This document shows positions 51,219 to 59,859 of a DNA stretch of 64,000 nucleotides, piece after piece. The notes under the pieces are model-generated. The model did no database searches. It was not told where the DNA came from and saw nothing but the letters and a program-made list of their open reading frames with translations. Origin of the DNA: Ruminococcus sp. (GTDB taxonomy: Bacteria; Bacillota_A; Clostridia; Oscillospirales; Ruminococcaceae); contig JAFXRZ010000003.1 of assembly GCA_017536105.1 (NCBI GenBank), forward strand, positions 1-64,000, in the 5' to 3' direction. The position numbers were made by a program, and so were the translations under genes. Position 1 is the stretch's first letter. Each line of letters begins with the position of its first letter.

Positions 51219-52676
51219 ATGAAAAATGTTCTCTTCGCCTCCTCCGAGGTCGTTCCGTTCATTAAAACAGGCGGACTTGCAGATGTTGCGGGCTCGCTTC
51301 CCAAGTATTTCGACAAGCGGTATTATGACGTAAGGGTCATCCTGCCGAAGTATTCCTGCATGGCGCAGAAGTTCAAGGATATGCTGCAGTACAAGCTGCA
51401 CTTCTACATGGAGTTCGCAGGCAGGGATCAGTATGTCGGAGTGCTGGAGACTCGGTATGACGGAGTCACATTCTATTTTATAGACAACGAGTTTTATTTC
51501 ACAGGCGACAAGCCCTACGGCGACTGGCACTGGGACATCGAGAAGTTCATGTTCTTTGACCGTGCCGTGCTCTCTGCCCTGCCGCTCATAGGCTTCAAGC
51601 CGGACATCATCCACTGCCACGACTGGCAGACGGGACTTATCCCCGTTTATCTCCACGACAGCTTCCAGGGAGGCAGCTTCTTCCGCGGGATAAAGACCGT
51701 TATGACCATACACAACCTGAAATTCCAGGGCAACGACGGTGCCGAGGTATTCTCAAGGCTTTCCGGCCTTTCCTCCTACTACATGACCTACGACAAGCTC
51801 AAGAAGGACAGAGACGGAAATATGCTCAAGGGCGGTCTGGTCTATGCAGATGCCATCACGACGGTTTCCGATTCCTACGCTGAGGAGATAAAGACCGAGT
51901 TCTACGGCGAGGGACTTGACGGACTTATGAGAGCAAGGAGCAACGACCTGAGGGGCATCGTCAACGGTATCGACTACGATGTCTATGACCCGTCGAAGGA
52001 CGAGCATATCGCCTGCCGCTACGACATAAACAACGTATTCGAGCACAAGCTGGTGAACAAGAGGGCTTTGCAGGACGAGCTTTGCTTAAAGCGTGACGAC
52101 AACAAGTTCATGATAGGCATTGTCAGCAGGCTCACCGACCAGAAGGGCTTCGACCTCATCGCTTATATGATGGAGAAGCTCTGCGGACAGGATATACAGC
52201 TCGTTGTGCTGGGTACGGGAGATGCAAAGTATGAGGATATGTTCAGGCACTTTGCCTGGAAGTATCCCCAGAAAGTCTCGGCAAACGTTTATTACAGCGA
52301 TCCCCTTTCCCACAGGATATACGCTTCCTGCGATGCTTTCCTTATGCCGTCGCTCTTCGAGCCCTGCGGACTTTCCCAGCTCATGGCCCTGCGCTACGGC
52401 ACTCTGCCCATCGTCAGGGAGACCGGCGGCTTGAAGGACACTGTCATCCCCTACAACCAGTTCACAGGCAAGGGCACGGGATTCAGCTTCTCGAACTACA
52501 ACGCCCACGATATGTACAACACCATAATGTTCGCTCATTACATCTATGTTGAGAAGCGAGCGGAGTGGAACGAGATTATCAAGCAGGCCATGTCGGCGGA
52601 CTTCTCGTGGCAGGCATCTGCTGCTAAGTATCAGGATATGTATGACTGGCTCACGGGCAGCGGAACTTCAAATTAA
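51219..52676 (+). CDS. glgA: Glycogen synthase
   Basis: A 485-residue GT5 glucosyltransferase that extends glycogen from ADP-glucose. The N-terminal KTGGLADVAGSLPK (about 15-28) binds the nucleotide sugar. HCHDWQTG (near 131) and VNGIDYDVYDP (near 247) are conserved. The C-terminal SLFEPCGLSQLMALRYG (near 378) holds the second substrate motif. Length is normal. It is monocistronic with its own promoter and terminator, and its partner GlgB is 28 kb away. GlgC was not seen. Confidence 0.96.
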   Translation: MKNVLFASSEVVPFIKTGGLADVAGSLPKYFDKRYYDVRVILPKYSCMAQKFKDMLQYKLHFYMEFAGRDQYVGVLETRYDGVTFYFIDNEFYFTGDKPYGDWHWDIEKFMFFDRAVLSALPLIGFKPDIIHCHDWQTGLIPVYLHDSFQGGSFFRGIKTVMTIHNLKFQGNDGAEVFSRLSGLSSYYMTYDKLKKDRDGNMLKGGLVYADAITTVSDSYAEEIKTEFYGEGLDGLMRARSNDLRGIVNGIDYDVYDPSKDEHIACRYDINNVFEHKLVNKRALQDELCLKRDDNKFMIGIVSRLTDQKGFDLIAYMMEKLCGQDIQLVVLGTGDAKYEDMFRHFAWKYPQKVSANVYYSDPLSHRIYASCDAFLMPSLFEPCGLSQLMALRYGTLPIVRETGGLKDTVIPYNQFTGKGTGFSFSNYNAHDMYNTIMFAHYIYVEKRAEWNEIIKQAMSADFSWQASAAKYQDMYDWLTGSGTSN

Positions 52677-52687
52677 ACAGAAAAGGC

Positions 52688-52726
52688 AAAGGCACTTCAC
52701 GTTGAAAAACGGAAGTGCCTTTTTTG
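52688..52726. terminator. Terminator between glgA and the transglutaminase gene
   Basis: AAAGGCACTTC / GAAGTGCCTTT stem with a CGTTGAAAAACG inner part and T6. It lies between two convergent genes; its minus-strand T tract is short. Confidence 0.88.
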
Positions 52727-52760
52727 TTTATTGAATAATAAATTAAGCTAATATGATCTC

Positions 52761-54971
52761 TTATTCGCTTTCGGGCTTTGCCTGTGCCCCTGTATTTCTC
52801 CTGCGCTTCTGCTTTTTCAGCCCTTTATAGAACTTCTTATAGCACGCGAAGGCATCCTCAAACTCCGCATCGTCCAGAGGTATCTGTCCGAATACGGTCT
52901 TCTCGAAGAGCGAGGTTATTGGATAGATGTCCAGCCATCTTGAGGCTGCAAGGTCTGTCAGCATCCTTACAGTATATGCCGAAAGGTCTGCTTCTCCTGC
53001 GTTGGAGAGATGCTTCGCAGTCCTGCGGTAGAGCCTTGTTATGCGGCCGTCGTCCTTTGCGAAATGCAGGCGAATGCGGAACACCAGCTCGATTATGCGG
53101 TCAAGCATTATCACGAAGAGCACGAAAAGCACGACTGCAAGGAACACAGCCACTCTGCCGAAATAGCGGACGATGTTCGTCAGGCTGATGCCTGTGCCTC
53201 CCGAACGGTTGACCATATAGCCCTCGACTGTGGGGTCGAAGGTCAGCCAGCCTGCGCCGGGGATGAAGACCTCCACATAGGCGTGGGCGTTTGAATCCCG
53301 GACGACAAAGCCGTCGCCGTCCTCTTCCTTTTCGTAGGCCACAAAGCCCTCCACATATCTTGCAGGCAGACCGATGACTCTTGCCATAAGGGTCATGGCT
53401 GTGGCATAGCTTGTGCAGGAGCCTGTCTTGCTCTCGAAGAGGAAGTAGTCGATAGATTTATCCTCGGGCTCGTATTCCAGGTCATAGACGTAGTCGTTAT
53501 CCTCGAAATACTTGACGATAGCAGCCGCCTTTGCGTAGTCGGAATCACAGTCCTTTGTTATCTCGAAGGCAAGGTCACGGAGGCGGTCGGAATAATAAAC
53601 ATCGCCGGTGTAGTTTTCCATTACCTTCTCATACTGTTTCAGCAGCGGTTCACTTTCCTGCACTCCCGAGCGCTGAGCTTTTTTAAGTATGGAATAATAC
53701 TCGTCGCCGGTGAGGGAAAGACTTGCCGCCGATCTGTGGATCTCCTCCGTCTCAGGCAGATATTTAACTGTGTAGTCGTAATCGGAATCTGCATCCATTA
53801 CGTCGGCTTCACCGTCGCCGTAGATATAGAAGCCGTCGCTCTTTGCGTCGTCGGAATCTCTCCATATAGCTCCGGCAGGTGTGGGAACATACATAGCCCT
53901 GAATGAATCCGTATCGTCATAAACGCGGAATTCATAGACCTGCTGCTGAGGCGGTGTGAGCTTTGAGGAGTCGAGGCCGTAGGCGGAATAGTCGCCGGAA
54001 TCCGCAACAGCTTTCAGGTCTGCGTAATACTCCGTGCGGTCGAGGTTTACGGTCTTGTAATAACCGGACTCCGCGTATTTATCCGAGCCGTAAACTGTCT
54101 TCCAGACCTCGTCGCTGTCGAAGTTTATGTATGCCTGACGCTTGATGTATTCAAACTCGGTATCGGGGTAGGTGGATTCGCAGTAGAACAGTATCTCGTT
54201 GGTATAGCTTAAACCGAAACGGGGCGAGGAGGTTCTGCTGTAGCCGGAATAATTGCCGGTGTTGTTTGCGTTGCCGATGTCAAAAGCGTGGGAGTCTCTT
54301 TCCAGCACGGACTTGACCTCGGGTGTGGGGATAAGCATTGCCAGAGCTCCGGCAAAGGAAACGAACAGCGCCAGGGAGATATAGTAAGCCAAGTTATGTA
54401 TGGGCTTGATGCCGGAGCCGAGGTGCTGCTGCTGGCGGTGGTGGACGATTATCGCTAAGAACAGAGTTATGATAAGCGTGACCTGAAAAGGTGACATATA
54501 GTCGGCACGCTTTGCATAGATGACAAAGGGGAAAAGCAGGCATAGCATGAGCCCTAAGCTCCTGAACCTGACCTGCGTGAAATAATAGAGTATTGAGATA
54601 ATGAAAAATCCGCCGAAGATATACAAAGCCAGGAAATACTCGAAGACGAAGCCTGCGTTGGCACGGTCGAGGTAGAACCAGTCCGTGGGGATTATATAGG
54701 AGCTTCGCCAGCCCTGACCCATAAGGTTGCCTGCAAGAGCAACTACTCCCACGAGCATACCCGTGTAGATAAGAGGCCCGAGAAAACGGCGTTTCCTCAG
54801 CTGGTCGAACAGCAGAAAAAGCCCGACTGCGGCAACAGCGAATATGACGGTGTATAAAACCTGCTGCTCGTAAAAGTAGCGGTTTATTATCATATTCGCT
54901 ATTACGCAGCCAAGCGTTATCACAAGCCCGAAGCGGCTGAGTAATTCCTTTATCTTAGCTTTAATATCCAT
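52761..54971 (-). CDS. Transglutaminase-domain membrane protein (TgpA-like)
   Basis: A 736-residue protein. Six N-terminal membrane helices (first 210 residues) are followed by an outer region. A transglutaminase-like core has TGSCTSYATAMTLMARVIGLPARY (catalytic Cys), SNAHAYVEVFIPGAGW (His) and FDPT (Asp). A further membrane helix (about 620-645) and a cytoplasmic DUF4129-like tail end it. The MoxR, DUF58 and transglutaminase trio is widespread and thought to act in protein processing or envelope maturation. It starts eight bases after the DUF58 stop. Confidence 0.9.
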   Translation of the reverse strand: MDIKAKIKELLSRFGLVITLGCVIANMIINRYFYEQQVLYTVIFAVAAVGLFLLFDQLRKRRFLGPLIYTGMLVGVVALAGNLMGQGWRSSYIIPTDWFYLDRANAGFVFEYFLALYIFGGFFIISILYYFTQVRFRSLGLMLCLLFPFVIYAKRADYMSPFQVTLIITLFLAIIVHHRQQQHLGSGIKPIHNLAYYISLALFVSFAGALAMLIPTPEVKSVLERDSHAFDIGNANNTGNYSGYSRTSSPRFGLSYTNEILFYCESTYPDTEFEYIKRQAYINFDSDEVWKTVYGSDKYAESGYYKTVNLDRTEYYADLKAVADSGDYSAYGLDSSKLTPPQQQVYEFRVYDDTDSFRAMYVPTPAGAIWRDSDDAKSDGFYIYGDGEADVMDADSDYDYTVKYLPETEEIHRSAASLSLTGDEYYSILKKAQRSGVQESEPLLKQYEKVMENYTGDVYYSDRLRDLAFEITKDCDSDYAKAAAIVKYFEDNDYVYDLEYEPEDKSIDYFLFESKTGSCTSYATAMTLMARVIGLPARYVEGFVAYEKEEDGDGFVVRDSNAHAYVEVFIPGAGWLTFDPTVEGYMVNRSGGTGISLTNIVRYFGRVAVFLAVVLFVLFVIMLDRIIELVFRIRLHFAKDDGRITRLYRRTAKHLSNAGEADLSAYTVRMLTDLAASRWLDIYPITSLFEKTVFGQIPLDDAEFEDAFACYKKFYKGLKKQKRRRNTGAQAKPESE

Positions 54972-54979
54972 GTTCTTTC

Positions 54980-56137
54980 CTAAGTCATACGTTTGAATTC
55001 AAAAGTCTCGGAGCAGCTCCAGAGATTGCCGGAAGAGGCATTGAAGCCGCTTGTCTCGCCGACGACGAAGGTCAGCGAAGGATCGGCGAAGAGATCGGCG
55101 GCCAGCGCCATGTGAGAAGCATCCACCGTCGTGAAGCAGATGGAAGCACCCTTGTGGGCTTCTTTGGGAAGCCTTTCGGGAGGAAGCACAGGCTTGAAGG
55201 AAGCCAGCTTCTCTGCAAGTCCCGTGATATCTGCGCCGGTCTTCAAGGGAACGGAGTTCCACTTTCCCTCGGAATAATAATAGAACTCCGTTTCAAGGCC
55301 CTGTGTCGCAAGCATAAAGAGCATCGCAAGACAGCCCTCTATGATGATATCCGCTGCCTTGTAGCTGTAGTACGACATATCGGGATAGGCAGGACAGTCC
55401 AGAACGAACACCTGACTTGTGACGGAGAGCTTTTCGTCAAGGCGTACCATATATATATCACGCTTTGAAGACAGCTTCCAGTTGATCTTTTTCAAGGGGT
55501 CTCCGGGGTTATAGACCCTGTGGTCGTAGCCGGGAGTTCCCGTCTGTCCCATGGCGGTCTCTGAGGTCTCGTCCTCGGAATCATCGAGACCCACGGAATC
55601 CGCAGCTGTTTTTATTACCTCAAGCTGGGTGCCTGTGTCGTGGACGTCGGGCATTATCTTGAACTCCAGCGGAGCAACACTGCTTACATCCACTTTCGAG
55701 CGGTGAGAAAGACCCAGCAGGTCTGCTATCTCGAACCGCTTCACAGAGATATGGGACAGTCCCGAATACTTTGCTCTGAACGCCACGGAGACAGTTTCCG
55801 CCTGCTTGTTGGGAGCAAAGGCAAAACGCAGTCCGCTGTTATCAACAGCCTCGAACTGGGGAGAGGGCGCAAGCTCGATCTCCAGCAGGGGTGCCGGAAA
55901 TCTTGTGTGCTTCTCCACCCTGACCTTGACGTCCACTATATCCCCTTTTGAGAGGAAGGTGCCGTCGCAGGAGACGGTGAGGGTGAACTTGTTCCTGAGA
56001 TAGAGCCTCAGGAATGCCGAAAGCACCAGGGCAAGCACAAGTATCAGGGCGATGAGTATGCCGGCGCTGCCGTTTATCATCACCGCCATCACCACAGCTA
56101 TGCCGATGCACAGCACATAACCGATAATATCCTTCAT
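54980..56137 (-). CDS. DUF58 domain protein
   Basis: A 385-residue protein. Two membrane helices are in the first 50 residues. The conserved DUF58 motif YNPGDPLKKINWKLSSKRD (about 210-228) comes before a von Willebrand A-like part. It is the middle gene of the MoxR-DUF58-transglutaminase set. The start shares one base with the MoxR stop (TGATG). Confidence 0.9.
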   Translation of the reverse strand: MKDIIGYVLCIGIAVVMAVMINGSAGILIALILVLALVLSAFLRLYLRNKFTLTVSCDGTFLSKGDIVDVKVRVEKHTRFPAPLLEIELAPSPQFEAVDNSGLRFAFAPNKQAETVSVAFRAKYSGLSHISVKRFEIADLLGLSHRSKVDVSSVAPLEFKIMPDVHDTGTQLEVIKTAADSVGLDDSEDETSETAMGQTGTPGYDHRVYNPGDPLKKINWKLSSKRDIYMVRLDEKLSVTSQVFVLDCPAYPDMSYYSYKAADIIIEGCLAMLFMLATQGLETEFYYYSEGKWNSVPLKTGADITGLAEKLASFKPVLPPERLPKEAHKGASICFTTVDASHMALAADLFADPSLTFVVGETSGFNASSGNLWSCSETFEFKRMT

Positions 56138-57081
56138 CAGCCGATACCGTTTTCTGTGGGAGCCGGAACGGTGAGAGCTATCTTTTCGAGAGCCTCCTCG
56201 TTGGAAACAAATGCGGACTTGCCCTTGGGCGAAAGTATGAGCCTGTGGGAAAGAACGCTCACCATTATCTGCTTTACGTCATCGGGAACGACATAGCTTC
56301 TGCCCTTGACGTAGGCATAGGCTTTCGAGGCCTTCAGCAGGGCTATGCTTCCTCTCGGAGAAACGCCGAGCCTTACGAAATCAGAAGTTCTTGTTGCGGT
56401 GACGAGCCTTATTATGTAATCTTTGATAGCAGGAACGGCATTGACTTTGCCGGCCTCGACTATCATTTCATTAACGTCCTCTGTGGTCATAACGGCGTCG
56501 ATATTTGCAACGTCCTCTGCCCCTGTTTCGGCGCGTTCCATGATCTCCAGCTCCTCAGCCGGCGAGGGGTAGCCCATGGATATCTTCATCAGGAATCTGT
56601 CCATCTGAGCCTCGGGCAGGTGGTAGGTGCCGTAGGTCTCGACGGGGTTCTGGGTAGCCAGCACCATAAAGGGCTTCGGCAGCTCGTAGGTATTGCTGTC
56701 GATAGAGATCTGGTGCTCCTCCATTACCTCCAGCAGGCTTGACTGGGATTTCGGCGATGCACGGTTTATCTCGTCAGCCAGCATGAAGTTGCACATAGCG
56801 GCACCCTGCTTGTACTCAAGCTCTCTTGTCTCTGGGTTTATCATCGAAAAGCCGACGATATCCGAGGGCATGATGTCCGGGGTGAGCTGTATCCTGTTGA
56901 AGACACCGTCCACCGACTTGGCAAGGGCCGAGACCAGCTTGGTCTTGCCGACGCCGGGCACATCCTCGATAAGCACATGACCGCCGCAAAGCAGCGCCGC
57001 CAGCACCTTCTCGACAGAGGCTCTCTTGCCGACGATGATCTTCTCTATGTTCTGTATAAGTATATCAGTTTTATTCGCCAT
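56137..57081 (-). CDS. MoxR-family AAA ATPase
   Basis: A 314-residue chaperone-like ATPase. Walker A is EDVPGVGKT (near 45-53), Walker B is MLADEINRASPKSQSSLLE, and sensor 1 lies in ATQNPVE. The winged-helix lid is C-terminal. MoxR proteins help fold or activate partner proteins with VWA-like domains, here probably the DUF58 protein. The ATG at 57081 is behind GGAG; a longer frame from 57117 lacks a good site. Confidence 0.92.
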   Translation of the reverse strand: MANKTDILIQNIEKIIVGKRASVEKVLAALLCGGHVLIEDVPGVGKTKLVSALAKSVDGVFNRIQLTPDIMPSDIVGFSMINPETRELEYKQGAAMCNFMLADEINRASPKSQSSLLEVMEEHQISIDSNTYELPKPFMVLATQNPVETYGTYHLPEAQMDRFLMKISMGYPSPAEELEIMERAETGAEDVANIDAVMTTEDVNEMIVEAGKVNAVPAIKDYIIRLVTATRTSDFVRLGVSPRGSIALLKASKAYAYVKGRSYVVPDDVKQIMVSVLSHRLILSPKGKSAFVSNEEALEKIALTVPAPTENGIG

Positions 57082-57132
57082 TTCAATTCTCCGTTCGTTT
57101 TTTTGCCGTAAGGTCATATTACTCCGTATATA

Positions 57133-57161
57133 ATTATACTACAAAGGTACATGAATGTCAA
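57133..57161 (-). promoter_or_regulatory. Consensus promoter of the MoxR operon
   Basis: On the minus strand TTGACA (complement of 57156-57161) and TATAAT (complement of 57133-57138) match the sigma-A consensus perfectly with a 17-base spacer. Confidence 0.92.
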
Positions 57162-57259
57162 ATACATATTTTTTACAATTATGTGATCGCAACGAGATCG
57201 TTGATCTCCAAAAAAGGCTGCCTCTTGCACAAGATGAAAGCGGAGATTCTGCGGTGGGG

Positions 57260-57419
57260 GCAAGCCCCCACCCTACGGATGTACGCCGCAGAGACCGGAA
57301 AATCGCTGCCGAGTTCGCGCGGGATATGTTCTTCTTCTCCCGATGTAAGCAAGCTCTTCTTGCCGATCTGATAAAGGATATGATAGAATAACAGCCCTCC
57401 CGATCGTTCGGAAGGGCTG
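57260..57419. repeat. Dispersed hairpin repeat and terminator-like stem
   Basis: The AAGCAAGCTCTTCTTGCCG hairpin at about 57346-57364, preceded by the TTCGCGCGGGA module, belongs to the dispersed family. An AGCCCTCCCGATCGTTCGGAAGGGCT stem at 57392-57417 lies just after the phosphatase stop (minus strand) and probably terminates it, although its T tract is poor. A frame at 57155-57391 over this region is not a credible gene. Confidence 0.6.
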
Positions 57420-57424
57420 CTGCA

Positions 57425-59383
57425 TTATACAGAAAAGACCATAGTTATGATATTCTTTCCGCCGATACGGGAATAGCGAACGCCGTCGGCGATCTTTGTG
57501 ACGAGCCTGATGCCCATTCCTCCCTGATCGTAATCGTCGAAATCCTTCTCGGAGGGCATCTCCGACAGCGGGTCGAAAGGCTCTCCGGTGTCCTCAAAGC
57601 GGACAGTAAGGCTGTTCGCACTTCGGCTCATCAGCACACAGATACGTTCGGTCTTAGAATACTCCACGATATTGACGAAAATTTCCTCGCAGGCAAGAGC
57701 GATATGCCGCTTGCTTTTGCAGCCGGATGCAAGTTCAAGCAAAAGGCTGCGCATCCTGTCAAGGGATGACATTTCCGAGGGGAGCTCTTCACGGATGATC
57801 CTGTCCTCGGTGGCAAATCTCAGGGACACAAGGGTCATATCGTCCGACTGCTCGCAGCCCTCAGAAAAGCTGCGCACGGCTTCGGTCAGCGACAGAGCTG
57901 TCTGCTCGGCAGTTCCGCCGGACGCGGCTTCGATCAGACGCTTTTCGCCGAACAGTTCCCTGCTCCCGGAAACGGCTTCGGTCATGCCGTCGGTATAGAC
58001 AGTTATGCAGGTCCCGTTTTCGAGCACGATGACTTCGTTGACGATCCCGGCATCCTCAAACAGTCCGAGAGCAATGCCTGCCTCGGGCACAATATAACGT
58101 TTTCCGCTGCCGTCCACTATAAGAGGACGGGTATGCCCTGCATTTGCATAGATAAGCTCTCCCGTTCTCGGATCAAGGACAGAGGCGAAAACGGTCACGA
58201 ACATTCCCTCGGGATTCTCGGCGCAGAGCTCGTCATTTGCGGAGTTGAGCGCAGCCGCAGGATCAAGCTCGGAGCGCAGCCGTCCCTTGATGATAGTCTT
58301 GGCCATAGCCATAAACAATGCTGCCGCTATCCCCTTGCCCGAAACATCGGCGATGACCGTACATACTCTGCCGTCCGATTCAAAGCAATCGTAGAGATCG
58401 CCGCCTACTTCCTTAGCGGGACAGGCAGTTGCATAAAGCTCGAAGCCGCTTCCCGAAAGAGCGGATACCGACGGCACCATACCGGTCTGTATGCGGCGTG
58501 CGATATTCAGTTCCGCCGCGTTCCTGGCACGTTCGTCCGACATTGCCCGGAGATTGCTTATATACCCGGAAATGTCCTCCGAGAGCTTTGCAAAGGAATT
58601 GTTTATCTCCTCGATCTCGTAATAGGAATCAATTTTCTGCTTCTGATGCTCCGTCTCCGGATCGAATGAATTCATCTGCTCGGCTATCCGCTTTATGGGA
58701 ATGAACACTTTCTTCCTCAGTACAAGAAGTAGAACAACGAGCACGGCTATCAGCACAGAAGTGACTATCAGCACTGTCCGCACCACATAGCTTATGGCTT
58801 CATGCTTGACCTCGGTGACGTCAAAATCCATGCCGACAATGTAAGTGATTTTTCCGTCCTCGTCATAGACCGGGAAATAATATGTGAACTCGCTGCCGAA
58901 CTCGTTGCTGAGTCTTTCCGGCCCTGAAAGCTCGCCGTCCAGAGCAGCATCTACAAAGCTGCGGTCTCCGAGATCGGTTTGCGCCCCGAATCCTCGCTCG
59001 CGCTTCATGGTCTCGTCTTTTTCATCGTCAGCAGCTACAGACATAAGATATGTCATCTTTTCGCTGTCGCGGCTCGCTTTGAAGATGTAAAGATAATCGA
59101 AGCCCGCGGATCCGCACATTGTCCTCAGATAAGTGCGGAAACTGTCATATACCGTTTTGTCATCGTTATACCAGGATTCAAGCTCCTTGGCATCGAGACC
59201 CTCCATAGTTTTGTAAAAGGAGTCCTTAAACCTCTGGGCATCTCTCAGAGTGCTGCTTGTGGTAAAGCTGTTGTAATACAGCGCCGAAAACAGCGTAAGG
59301 ATCAATGAGGTAAACAGGATCAGAGCCGCCGAGATAAGCGCTATCCTCCGCTGAGCATAGTTTTTTCTCCCGGTGCGTTTCAT
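57425..59383 (-). CDS. Membrane PP2C (SpoIIE) phosphatase with a C-terminal anti-sigma-like kinase domain
   Basis: A 652-residue protein. Membrane helix 1 is at about 14-36. An outer sensor part (about 37-195) is followed by helix 2 (about 200-222) and HAMP. The SpoIIE-type phosphatase domain (about 285-500) shows AKEVGGDLYDCF, IADVSGKGIAAALFMA and YTDGMTEA, which carry its metal aspartates. An HATPase_c_2 domain (about 515-652) resembles RsbW-type serine kinases. It has both activities of a partner switch: dephosphorylating and phosphorylating STAS proteins. It overlaps the STAS gene stop by four bases (ATGA). Confidence 0.92.
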   Translation of the reverse strand: MKRTGRKNYAQRRIALISAALILFTSLILTLFSALYYNSFTTSSTLRDAQRFKDSFYKTMEGLDAKELESWYNDDKTVYDSFRTYLRTMCGSAGFDYLYIFKASRDSEKMTYLMSVAADDEKDETMKRERGFGAQTDLGDRSFVDAALDGELSGPERLSNEFGSEFTYYFPVYDEDGKITYIVGMDFDVTEVKHEAISYVVRTVLIVTSVLIAVLVVLLLVLRKKVFIPIKRIAEQMNSFDPETEHQKQKIDSYYEIEEINNSFAKLSEDISGYISNLRAMSDERARNAAELNIARRIQTGMVPSVSALSGSGFELYATACPAKEVGGDLYDCFESDGRVCTVIADVSGKGIAAALFMAMAKTIIKGRLRSELDPAAALNSANDELCAENPEGMFVTVFASVLDPRTGELIYANAGHTRPLIVDGSGKRYIVPEAGIALGLFEDAGIVNEVIVLENGTCITVYTDGMTEAVSGSRELFGEKRLIEAASGGTAEQTALSLTEAVRSFSEGCEQSDDMTLVSLRFATEDRIIREELPSEMSSLDRMRSLLLELASGCKSKRHIALACEEIFVNIVEYSKTERICVLMSRSANSLTVRFEDTGEPFDPLSEMPSEKDFDDYDQGGMGIRLVTKIADGVRYSRIGGKNIITMVFSV

Positions 59384-59670
59384 ACGATGTTGAGCCGCTT
59401 GTCAAAGCCGGTCATCCTGAAAACATCGAGGATCTCAACAGATGCGTTTTTGATAGTAAGAGCGCCATTCATCTGCTTGTGAGCGGCAACTATCAGACGC
59501 AGTCCGGCAGAAGAGATGAATTCAAGCTTTGCCATATCAACGGTAAGCTCCTTGACATCCTCGCCCAGGCCGTCAAGCACATCCTTGAATTCTGCGGCGG
59601 CAGGAGTATCGAGCCAGCCCTCAAAACAGATCACGGCGCTGCTGCCGTTTATCTCTTTAGTAACAGTCAT
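59380..59670 (-). CDS. STAS-domain anti-anti-sigma-factor-like protein
   Basis: A 96-residue STAS protein. The phospho-acceptor region LEFISSAGLRLI (S53/S54) is intact. It would alternate between phosphorylated and free forms under the control of the phosphatase/kinase downstream. I use the ATG at 59670 with AAGGAAGG before it; the frame is open further upstream to 59721. No cognate sigma factor is adjacent, so the output may be another target. Confidence 0.9.
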   Translation of the reverse strand: MTVTKEINGSSAVICFEGWLDTPAAAEFKDVLDGLGEDVKELTVDMAKLEFISSAGLRLIVAAHKQMNGALTIKNASVEILDVFRMTGFDKRLNIV

Positions 59671-59711
59671 ATTTATCCTTCCTTTCGTATCGTATTCGGA
59701 ACTGTGACTAT

Positions 59712-59740
59712 ATTTTATCACATTCTTCCGCCGATTTCAA
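59712..59740 (-). promoter_or_regulatory. Promoter of the STAS-phosphatase operon
   Basis: On the minus strand TTGAAA (complement of 59735-59740) and TAAAAT (complement of 59712-59717) are 17 bases apart. Confidence 0.8.
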
Positions 59741-59792
59741 GTCATTGATGTGAAAAATATACAATAACAGCGGAAAACATGATAAACTTCTG

Positions 59793-59821
59793 TTGCAAAA
59801 TACTATCATCTGTGTTATAAT
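59793..59821 (+). promoter_or_regulatory. Promoter of the NRPS gene
   Basis: TTGCAA (59793-59798) and a perfect TATAAT (59816-59821) are 17 bases apart. The predicted start is at about 59828, some 32 bases before the ATG. It is divergent from the STAS promoter 53 bases away. Confidence 0.82.
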
Positions 59822-59859
59822 GGTATGAATAAGATCATTATCGGAACGGAGGAATAAAC

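Noticed and set aside
57155..57391. Plus-strand frame of 78 codons upstream of the phosphatase end
   Set aside because: It overlaps the MoxR promoter and a dispersed hairpin repeat; no ribosome site.
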